A DNA stretch of 7,964 nucleotides, taken from Tannerella sp. Lineage in GTDB: Bacteria > Bacteroidota > Bacteroidia > Bacteroidales > Tannerellaceae. The stretch's first letter is position 1. Each line of letters begins with the position of its first letter. The notes beneath the pieces were generated by a model. The model was given only the letters and a program-made list of their open reading frames with translations, was not told where the DNA came from and did no database searches. Both the position numbers and the translations under genes were made by a program. The DNA lies in the NCBI GenBank assembly GCA_031268395.1, contig JAIRXI010000199.1, positions 1 to 7,964 on the forward strand. Direction: 5' to 3'. Shown piece after piece: positions 1 to 6,056 of this stretch.

Positions 1-18
1 TTTTTTTTAAACAGACAA

Positions 19-118
19 ATCATGGCAGTCATGCAGATGACGCAGATGATCCGTCTACGCAGATCATGGCAGGAAAAGTTGCATAAATCCCGGAAATGCG
101 TGTCATCTGCGTGCCTGC
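19..118. repeat. Imperfect inverted repeat with short direct repeats, upstream of the serpin
   Basis: The arm GCAGTCATGCAGATGAC (25-41) pairs with GTCATCTGCGTGCCTGC (102-118) at 15 of 17 positions, with a 60-base spacer. Direct repeats lie within it: ATCATGGCAG at 19-28 and 63-72, ACGCAGAT at 40-47 and 57-64, and the related ATGCAGATGA at 31-40. Short 'CGCAGAT'-type units with palindromic partners are typical of dispersed intergenic repeats in many bacteria, so a REP-like element is the likeliest reading. It could also fold in a transcript from an upstream gene. It contains no convincing reading frame. Together with the promoter at 286-314 this is what I can see in the gene-free stretch 1-341. 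Confidence 0.5.
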
Positions 119-285
119 AATGACAGCAGGCGACAATTTAGTAATGCGCCAAAGAAGAAGGATGAAAATGCTCCGTTCCTCCCAAACACGGCAAAACAAC
201 GGAAAATCCCGACACGTTATGTATTTTTTGCAGTAACGCCAAAAAAAACGGTTGTCTGTTTTGAATTATTATGATAAAGAACGGC

Positions 286-314
286 TTTGAGGGAGGATGC
301 TTCCCCTAACTTTG
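286..314 (+). promoter_or_regulatory. Bacteroidetes-type promoter (-33 TTTG / -7 TAnnTTTG) for the serpin
   Basis: TTTG at 286-289 is followed after 17 bases by TAACTTTG at 307-314, an exact match to the Bacteroidetes -7 consensus TAnnTTTG read by the primary sigma factor (sigma-ABfr type). Transcription would start a few bases downstream, giving a leader of roughly 20 nt that is AT-rich and has no clear Shine-Dalgarno, as is normal in this phylum. The spacing is slightly short of what is usually quoted, so the -33 box is less certain than the -7 box. It would drive the serpin, and possibly the protease behind it. Confidence 0.6.
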
Positions 315-341
315 TCAAATTATTTAAATTAGCAAGGTTAT

Positions 342-1625
342 ATGAAAAAGAAAAGTATTATTTTAATGTTATGTGTCGTGGCGGGCCTGTATGCATGTAC
401 GTCCGCGGACGAGGTGGCGAATACGAAAGCGCCTCCGGCATCCGTAAAAGAGCCTGTTGCGGAAATGCCCCTGACCCCGCGGGAAGACATCGTGCTGACG
501 CGAGGCGAGCAGGCGGTGGTTACTGCCAACCATGTGTTTGCCTTCGACCTGCTGCGGCGGGTTTCCGGCGACGAGCCGGAAAGCAATCTGCTGATATCGC
601 CCCTGAGCCTGAGCCTGGCCATGGCCATGCTGAACAACGGTGCAGACGGCGCAACACAGGCGGAAATTCAGCAGGCGCTGGGCGGCGGCGACCTGACGCA
701 TGAAGACATCAACGGCTATTTCCGGAAAATAGTCACCGCCATGCAGGAACTGGATCCTTCGGTCAGCTTTGAAAGCGCCAATTCCATCTGGGCGGCGGAG
801 TGGTTTCCGATACTGGAGACGTTCATTGAAATCAACCGGACCTGTTTCGACGCCGAAGCGCGTAACTTCTCCGACGTGGCGGCTGGGATAAAGCAGATCA
901 ATGACTGGTGCAATGAGAAAACACACGGGATGATTCCGAAAGTGCTGGATGACGGGGATGAAGGTGTGGTATATCTGCTGAATGCACTGTATTTTAAGGG
1001 GCCCTGGACGCTTCCTTTTGACGAATCGCTTACGAAAGACGCCCCCTTTGCCCATCAGAACGGCGCGACATCGCCGGTACCCATGATGCGTTTCGAGGGA
1101 CCCGTGCAGTTGATGTACGGGAGGACCGAAACGTTTGAACTGCTTGAGTTGCCCTACGGGAACGAAGCTTTCGGGATGACGCTCCTGCTGCCGGCGGAAG
1201 GTGTTTCGGCAGCGTCCGTGGTCGAGGGACTGGACGCGGCGGCCTGGGACGCGGCTCTGTCGGGGATGCATGCAGCGAAAGTGGAGGTCCGTTTGCCCCG
1301 CTTCAAGACGGATTATACCCGGGTATTGAATGAGGATCTGAAGGCGCTGGGGATAAAGTCCATGTTTGAAGATGCGGATTTCTCGCTGTTGACGCCGGAG
1401 CCTCTTACTGTGTCTATCGTGCTGCAAAAAACGGCTATTGAACTGAAGGAAGAAGGAACGGAGGCGGCCGCCGTAACCCTCATAATAATGGTAGGCGCTC
1501 TTCTGGGAGGTGGAGGTGGCCCGGCCGTCATTCCGGTAGTGGAGTTTAACCGTCCGTTTATCTATTTCATCAAAGAAAAAAGTACGGGCAGTATCGTATT
1601 CAGCGGGATTATCCAAAATCTGTAA
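342..1625 (+). CDS. Secreted lipoprotein serpin (serine/cysteine protease inhibitor)
   Basis: This 427-residue protein belongs to the serpin family: suicide inhibitors that trap a protease after it cuts the exposed reactive-centre loop. A lysine-rich start and hydrophobic stretch end in a lipobox, LYAC, with Cys19 as the lipidation site, so it should sit in an envelope membrane or on the surface. After a Pro/Glu-rich linker (about 25-48) the serpin fold runs to the end. Landmarks are NLLISPLSLSLAM (82-94), NALYFKGPW (214-222), the hinge EEGTEAAAVT (370-379), FNRPF (402-406) and a C-terminal strand. The small-residue hinge is the inhibitory type, so this is probably an active inhibitor rather than a substrate-like serpin. 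The loop is long: 31 residues from hinge Gly372 to Phe402, against about 23 in alpha-1-antitrypsin, with five consecutive glycines (389-393). By canonical counting P1 is Ala386, in a hydrophobic stretch, which would suit elastase-like proteases; the extension makes P1 uncertain. The ATG at 342 lies just after a good promoter and gives a complete signal peptide. The C10 protease gene follows on the same strand after 60 bases. Confidence 0.93.
   Translation: MKKKSIILMLCVVAGLYACTSADEVANTKAPPASVKEPVAEMPLTPREDIVLTRGEQAVVTANHVFAFDLLRRVSGDEPESNLLISPLSLSLAMAMLNNGADGATQAEIQQALGGGDLTHEDINGYFRKIVTAMQELDPSVSFESANSIWAAEWFPILETFIEINRTCFDAEARNFSDVAAGIKQINDWCNEKTHGMIPKVLDDGDEGVVYLLNALYFKGPWTLPFDESLTKDAPFAHQNGATSPVPMMRFEGPVQLMYGRTETFELLELPYGNEAFGMTLLLPAEGVSAASVVEGLDAAAWDAALSGMHAAKVEVRLPRFKTDYTRVLNEDLKALGIKSMFEDADFSLLTPEPLTVSIVLQKTAIELKEEGTEAAAVTLIIMVGALLGGGGGPAVIPVVEFNRPFIYFIKEKSTGSIVFSGIIQNL
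1506..1517 (+). repeat. Tandem GGAGGT hexamer coding glycines in the serpin reactive loop
   Basis: Two exact copies of GGAGGT, followed by GGC, encode Gly389-Gly393 near the scissile region of the serpin loop. The unit is six bases, so slippage would add or remove two glycines without a frameshift. With only two copies, slippage should be rare. The repeat itself is directly visible; any role as a length switch is inference. Confidence 0.6.
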
Positions 1626-1685
1626 TATCCGGTTATATCAAAGACCATATCTTTCATTTTTCAACAAACTAAATTTTAAACAGGC

Positions 1686-2879
1686 ATGAAAACAATGAAT
1701 TTAAAGAACTTACTTTTATTAGTACTATTAGTAGGCGGATTTTTTTCGTGTAACAACGAAGAAAAGAATGAGATTTTGAGTGAAGAAACTCAAATAAATG
1801 GATATGCATTAAGCGACACGGAAGCGCGAGAGTTAATAGCCGGTTTTAAAGGGCTACAAACACGATCAGGAGATGTTGCATTGCAGGAAATTGGCACACG
1901 AAAGAGTATTAAAAACTATCGTGTATCGAATGGGAACAGTCAAACCAAAGAAATGATTCCTGTATATGAATATGCATTAACAACAGGAAGTCGGGAAGGA
2001 TATGCTCTTGTCATTGCTGATAGTCGAATTCCAAATGTATTGGTATATGCCGATTATGGTTCTCTGGATGACACACTTTCTATCGAACCGCTGAAATATT
2101 ATATGAATACGGAGGTTCCGGAGATAATTTCCGGATATATCACAGACTATTACAATCGACTGGAAATAAATACGCGAGGGTCTCAAAAAAACATTGTGAC
2201 TCGAAGCGACTCTATAGGCATGAGTGTTCAGTGTTTTACATCCGAATGGGGGCAAGCGGCTCCGTATAATTCCGCATGTCCGATAATGTCAGGTTGTCTT
2301 CCAACGGATGCGGCATCAACACCGGCATACGGAGGCAGAGCTCCGGCAGGTTGTGTACCGATCGCCATAGGTGAAATAATCAAATATCATATAGACAATC
2401 ACGCAAAACCCAATGTCATACAAAATTCTTATAGTAATGTGGGAGCTTTTGTCGCACATATTGGTTCTTTAGTAGATATAATGTATGGTTGCAATGGTAG
2501 TGGTGTTTGGTACAGTTCGTTTCCTTATATACGTAATGCTCTTTCATATTATGGATATCATTTCAGTTCGGGGGCTACATATCTAACTTCAGGTAATGGT
2601 ATTAGTACTTTGGAGGCTAATTTACTGAGTGGCAATCCTGTAATTATAGAAGGTCAATGTGAATGGGTGAATCTAGAAGGTGAAATTAAGTATACTTTTC
2701 ATGCATGGGTTATTGATGGACAGCTTGAATATCCAGGATATTATTTCCACATGAATTGGGGAGGGAATGGCTCTTCAAATGGATATTATTTATGTAGCAG
2801 TCCAAGTTCAATATATGTAGGAAGCTATTATTTTGCTTTCAATACATTTCACATTTTGACCGATATATATCATCCATAG
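1686..2879 (+). CDS. C10 family (streptopain/SpeB-like) cysteine protease, lipoprotein precursor
   Basis: This 397-residue papain-fold protease precursor has a signal peptide ending in the lipobox FFSC (Cys22). An inhibitory propeptide region of the Spi/streptopain type follows at about 40-150; IADSRIPNVLVYADYG (110-125) is its typical strand pair. The mature part begins near SEWGQAAPYN (186-195). The catalytic cysteine is Cys223 in AGCVPIAIGEIIKYH, the catalytic histidine is His339 in FHAWVIDG, and Trp358 lies in HMNWGGNGSSNGYY, the conserved Trp/Gly-rich segment of the family. Two things are unusual. Cys223 and His339 are only 116 residues apart, against about 148 in SpeB as I recall it. 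A Cys-containing insertion (198-220) also lengthens the stretch between WGQ and the catalytic Cys. The gene is AT-rich (22/60 GC at 2401-2460) beside GC-rich neighbours, suggesting acquisition. It may be cotranscribed with the serpin: the 60-base gap has no convincing terminator, and only a weak -7-like TATCTTTC (1648-1655) without a -33 partner. The likely role is surface proteolysis of host or dietary protein; the substrate is unknown. Confidence 0.88.
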   Translation: MKTMNLKNLLLLVLLVGGFFSCNNEEKNEILSEETQINGYALSDTEARELIAGFKGLQTRSGDVALQEIGTRKSIKNYRVSNGNSQTKEMIPVYEYALTTGSREGYALVIADSRIPNVLVYADYGSLDDTLSIEPLKYYMNTEVPEIISGYITDYYNRLEINTRGSQKNIVTRSDSIGMSVQCFTSEWGQAAPYNSACPIMSGCLPTDAASTPAYGGRAPAGCVPIAIGEIIKYHIDNHAKPNVIQNSYSNVGAFVAHIGSLVDIMYGCNGSGVWYSSFPYIRNALSYYGYHFSSGATYLTSGNGISTLEANLLSGNPVIIEGQCEWVNLEGEIKYTFHAWVIDGQLEYPGYYFHMNWGGNGSSNGYYLCSSPSSIYVGSYYFAFNTFHILTDIYHP

Positions 2880-2976
2880 CGTATTGACTTATCTGATTTG
2901 GGATGACAATCCGGTATTGATAATTGCCACGCTAAAATAACGGGATGGCGCTGAATCAACCTTATCATTCTCCATG

Positions 2977-4545
2977 TCAGTAATATTCCTCCATGATTTC
3001 CTCCATGCGGGGCGTGGCCGGATCAGTGTCGCCAACTTCCCGGCGCAGTTCGAGCAGGTCCTGCTTCATCCCGGCGATGATGCCGGCGCAGGCCGGGTCG
3101 TCATAACGGTTCCGTTCTTCGCGGGGGTCGGTCGCCAGATCGTAAAATTCCCAGGCGGGAAGCGTGGAAAGGTCTTCTGATCCGGTGGTCGCCAGGCGGT
3201 CGCCATAAAAGAAGATCAGCTTGTAACGGCGATTGCGGATGCCCATGTGAGCCGGACGGATCCTGTGCTGCGTCCAGTAGCGGTAATACATCCTGTCGCG
3301 CCAGTCGGCCGGCGTCTGTCCGGCAAGGTTCCGGCGGAAACTGCGCCCCTGAGACCCTTCGGGCGCCGGCGTACCGGCATAGTCCGCCAGCAGGGAGGCA
3401 AAGTCGATATTGAGGACGATGTCGCTGTTGCGCGTGCCGGCGGGGATCTCCTTCGGATAACGGATGACAAAGGGCATCCGCAGCGACTCTTCATACATGA
3501 TCCGCTTGTCGAAAAATCCATGTTCGCCCAGGAAATATCCCTGGTCGGAAACGTAGATGACGATCGTATTTTCGCTCAGTCCTTCCTCGTCCAGCGTCCG
3601 CAGGAGCCGGCCGATGTTGTCGTCGATCGTCGCGCCGCAGCGAAGGTAGTCTTTCACCAGTTTCCGGTACGTCTTCCGCCGTCCTTCTTCCCTGTCCAGC
3701 CCCTGCACGGAGAAGGGCAGTTCGGGATAGACGCACCACCATTTCGAAGGGTCTGCCGAGGCCGTCTCCCATCGCCAGGCCAGGTTTTCGAGTGGTTGCC
3801 CGTCGAAGACACGTCCCGACGCTTCCCGCCCAAATTCCATCAGGCTGGGCGGTTCGGGGAGGGCAACCCCGTCGTAGAGGTGTTCCATCCGTTCGGGAAA
3901 ATCCCAAGGCTCATGGGTTGCCTTGAAATGGCAGCATATCAGGAACGGTCTGTCCTTTTCGCGGTGGCGTATCCGTTCAATCGTCAGGTCGGCGACAATA
4001 TCCGTAGAAAAGCCCCGCAGCGTGTCGCCCTGTTTTCCCTGGTCGTCGTCCGTCCAGTTGGCAGGCGATTTCATCAGCGGGTCGCGATATTCGCCCTGGT
4101 CGTGAAACACGCGGAAGTCGTCGAACCCTTCCGGTTTCTTTTTCAGGTGCCATTTCCCGTAGAGCGCCGTCCGGTAGCCGCCGTCCCGGCACCGTTTGGC
4201 AAAGTTGTCGGCCGCCGGCGGGAGGGCATCGTCGAGGGAATAGACGCCGTTGCGGTGACTGTATGCCCCGGTCAGGATGGAGGCGCGGCTGGGCACGGAG
4301 ATGGAATTGGTGCAGAAACAGTTCTCCAGTACGCACCCTTCGGCGGCCAGCCGGCGGATATGATCGTTGCGGACATGGCCGGCCAGTATGCCGCCGTAGA
4401 TGCCCCACGCCTGCGAAGTATGATCGTCCGAGAGGATGAACAGGATGTTCGGACGCCCGTCTGCCTGCCGGCCCTGTCCGGGTACCGTGCAGGAGAGCGG
4501 CAGGAAAATGGCCAGCCCTGCCGGAAGGATTGGCAGCGCTTTCAT
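2977..4545 (-). CDS. S1-family sulfatase, lipoprotein, serine-type (GlcNAc-6-sulfatase-like?)
   Basis: This 522-residue type I sulfatase hydrolyses a sulfate ester using a formylglycine made from a conserved Cys or Ser. Here the signature is SVPSRASILTG (83-93), so Ser83 is the modified residue and Arg87 the stabilising arginine. Modification needs a radical-SAM anaerobic sulfatase-maturating enzyme encoded elsewhere. Other active-site elements are Asp40-Asp41 (metal, in LSDDH), GKWHL (130-134), His211 in THEPW, Asp334-Gln335 in SDQGYFLGEHG, and Lys347. The N-terminus carries a lipobox-like LPLSC (Cys19), so it is probably a lipoprotein, possibly surface-exposed. The overall pattern recalls heparan- or GlcNAc-6-sulfatase-like Bacteroides enzymes, but subfamily and sulfate position cannot be fixed by eye. 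The ATG at 4545 sits inside the stop of the upstream sulfatase (ATGA overlap), implying translational coupling. This is the last gene of the minus-strand cluster, and no clear terminator is visible beyond its stop. Confidence 0.92.
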   Translation of the reverse strand: MKALPILPAGLAIFLPLSCTVPGQGRQADGRPNILFILSDDHTSQAWGIYGGILAGHVRNDHIRRLAAEGCVLENCFCTNSISVPSRASILTGAYSHRNGVYSLDDALPPAADNFAKRCRDGGYRTALYGKWHLKKKPEGFDDFRVFHDQGEYRDPLMKSPANWTDDDQGKQGDTLRGFSTDIVADLTIERIRHREKDRPFLICCHFKATHEPWDFPERMEHLYDGVALPEPPSLMEFGREASGRVFDGQPLENLAWRWETASADPSKWWCVYPELPFSVQGLDREEGRRKTYRKLVKDYLRCGATIDDNIGRLLRTLDEEGLSENTIVIYVSDQGYFLGEHGFFDKRIMYEESLRMPFVIRYPKEIPAGTRNSDIVLNIDFASLLADYAGTPAPEGSQGRSFRRNLAGQTPADWRDRMYYRYWTQHRIRPAHMGIRNRRYKLIFFYGDRLATTGSEDLSTLPAWEFYDLATDPREERNRYDDPACAGIIAGMKQDLLELRREVGDTDPATPRMEEIMEEYY

Positions 4546-5963
4546 GGCTTGAAGTCTTTGGTCAGGCCTGCTTCGCGCCGTTCCTTCCCCTCGACGCGGG
4601 TCAGGTCGTCGCCCAGTTCTTCCCGCATCCGGTCGGCCATGCGCATGAGGCGGGCGGCCACGTCGGGACAGTGGGAGATCACGTCGTAGCGTTCGCCCGG
4701 ATCGCGGCGCAGGTCGTAGAGTTCCGCCTTGTAAAGGTGTACATTGTCCAGTTTGCCCGGCTGTCCGTCGTTGCCCGGGACGTATGCGCCGTAGGTGACG
4801 TAGCGATGCGGGAAGACCAGTTTGAAGGAACCGTCGGTCACGGCTTCGAGATCGTTCCTGTTGAAGTAGTAGACAAACGATTCGCGCGGGCCGGCGCCGT
4901 CTGTGTCGCGAAGCAGCGGGACAAGGCTTACGCCGTCGATCTTGCGATCGGGCAGGGGCGCCCGGCTCAGCTCGGCCAGCGTCGGGAAGATGTCGATGTT
5001 GGCGGCCAGCCGGTTGCAGGTCGTGCCCGGACGGATCGTTCCCTTCCAGTACATCAAGCAGGGAATCCGGTTGCCGCCGTCGAAGGTCGTGGCTTTGGCT
5101 TCGCGCAGGCCAGCCGCCGATCCGGCATGATTCCCGTAGTTTGCCCAGGGGCCGTTGTCGGAGGTCAGTATGACCAGCGTGTTTTCCTCCAGTCCCAGTT
5201 CGCGCAGCGTTGCCAGCACCTCGCCCACGCTCCAGTCGATTTCCATCATCACGTCGCCGTAAAGTCCCTGCTCGCTTTTCCCCTTGAACCTGCCGGAGAC
5301 GGCCAGCGGGACGTGCGGCATGGAATGGGCCAGATAGAGGAAGAACGGATTCGACCTGTTGCTGCGGATGAAACGGGTGGCCCGTGTGGTATAGTCGGTC
5401 GTGAACTGCGTCTGGTCGGTGTTGTATCCCGCCACTTCATTGCCGTCGTAAGTGGGCAAATCGGGGAAGTTGAAGATTTCGCCCTGCTGCGGGTGGAATG
5501 GCCACATGTCGTTGGAATAGGGCAGGCCGTAATATTCGTCGAAGCCATTCTGCAGGGGCAGGAAAGGGCGGGCGTCGCCCAGGTGCCATTTTCCGTAGAT
5601 GGCCGTGCGGTATTCTTTTTGTTTCAGCAGTTCCGCCAGGGTCATTTCGTCGGGGTGGATCCCGTAGGGCGCGTTCGGCCCCGGCGCGCCCGAAAAGCCG
5701 ATACGGTTCGGGTAGCATCCGGTCAGCAGTCCTGCACGGGAAGCGCCGCTGATGGGCTGGGCGGCCAGGAAATGCGTGAAGCGCATCCCTTCCGACGCCA
5801 TCCGGTCAATATTCGGCGTCCGGTAGCCATACGCACCGTTGCAGGAGAAGTCGCCGTAGCCCGCGTCGTCGAGGTTGATGACGACAAAGTTGACAGGTTC
5901 GGCGGCGAGCGCCGGCAGGGATAAACCGCCAAGCGCCGCAAGTAAAAGAGGTTTGCTGTTCAT
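4542..5963 (-). CDS. S1-family arylsulfatase-type sulfatase, serine-type, exported
   Basis: This 473-residue type I sulfatase has a signal peptide (1-20 or 21, ending LPALAA) without a lipobox, so it is probably soluble in the periplasm. The formylglycine motif is SGASRAGLLTG (72-82): Ser72 is the modified residue, with Ala in place of the usual Pro, a known variant, and Arg76 is conserved. Metal and substrate residues are Asp32-Asp33 in NLDDAGYGD, GKWHLG (124-129), the HSMPH motif (213-217), Asp269-Asn270 in TSDNGPW, and Lys290. The fold resembles arylsulfatase A / GalNAc-sulfatase-type enzymes, which often act on galactose or N-acetylgalactosamine sulfates; the actual substrate is not readable here. 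The ATG at 5963 gives a complete signal peptide and lies 23 bases from the T-run of the hairpin at 5987-6025, so its message probably arises by read-through from susC/susD. Its stop overlaps the start of the next sulfatase by four bases. Confidence 0.93.
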   Translation of the reverse strand: MNSKPLLLAALGGLSLPALAAEPVNFVVINLDDAGYGDFSCNGAYGYRTPNIDRMASEGMRFTHFLAAQPISGASRAGLLTGCYPNRIGFSGAPGPNAPYGIHPDEMTLAELLKQKEYRTAIYGKWHLGDARPFLPLQNGFDEYYGLPYSNDMWPFHPQQGEIFNFPDLPTYDGNEVAGYNTDQTQFTTDYTTRATRFIRSNRSNPFFLYLAHSMPHVPLAVSGRFKGKSEQGLYGDVMMEIDWSVGEVLATLRELGLEENTLVILTSDNGPWANYGNHAGSAAGLREAKATTFDGGNRIPCLMYWKGTIRPGTTCNRLAANIDIFPTLAELSRAPLPDRKIDGVSLVPLLRDTDGAGPRESFVYYFNRNDLEAVTDGSFKLVFPHRYVTYGAYVPGNDGQPGKLDNVHLYKAELYDLRRDPGERYDVISHCPDVAARLMRMADRMREELGDDLTRVEGKERREAGLTKDFKP

Positions 5964-5986
5964 ACGTCTTGTTGTTTCGATTGTGT

Positions 5987-6025
5987 AAAAAATCTTTGAG
6001 ATGTCTGCAAAGACACCTCAAAGAT
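5987..6025 (-). terminator. Strong hairpin plus T-run between susD and the sulfatases (terminator or attenuator)
   Basis: Read on the minus strand, ATCTTTGAGGTGTCT (6025-6011), loop TTGC and AGACATCTCAAAGAT (6006-5992) form a 15-bp stem with one G-U pair and no bulge. TTTTT (5991-5987) follows, and the last stem base adds a sixth T. This is the classic intrinsic terminator layout. It lies 31 bases after the susD stop and 23 bases before the sulfatase ATG, so it probably lowers sulfatase expression relative to susC/susD, or protects the upstream mRNA end. On the plus strand the tail is only ACTGTTTTT, a weaker terminator in that direction. Confidence 0.8.
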
Positions 6026-6056
6026 ACTGTTTTTCAACCGGACTGAACGCCTTCGC

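Noticed and set aside
369..1616. Minus-strand open frame (415 codons) opposite the serpin
   Set aside because: It is rich in Arg, His and Gln with no family features; the serpin on the other strand is unmistakable.
1640..1660. Short hairpin AAAGA-CCATA-TCTTT followed by CATTTTT after the serpin, considered as a terminator
   Set aside because: A five-pair AT-rich stem is too weak, and the T-run is offset by two bases; read-through into the protease gene is more likely.
2877..2934. Inverted repeat TAGCGT / ACGCTA in the convergent gap, considered as a bidirectional terminator
   Set aside because: Only six paired bases with a 46-base loop, poor internal pairing and no T-run on either side. How the two convergent transcripts end is not clear from sequence.
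3247..4689. Long plus-strand open frame (480 codons) opposite the lipoprotein sulfatase
   Set aside because: It is antisense to a sulfatase with every catalytic motif intact; its product is Arg/Gly/Val/Pro-rich with no recognisable domain, as expected from the mirror of a GC-rich gene.
4530..5924. Long plus-strand open frame (464 codons) opposite the arylsulfatase-type gene
   Set aside because: Same reason: it is a shadow of a well-supported gene with strong third-position GC bias, and no promoter or family motif supports it.
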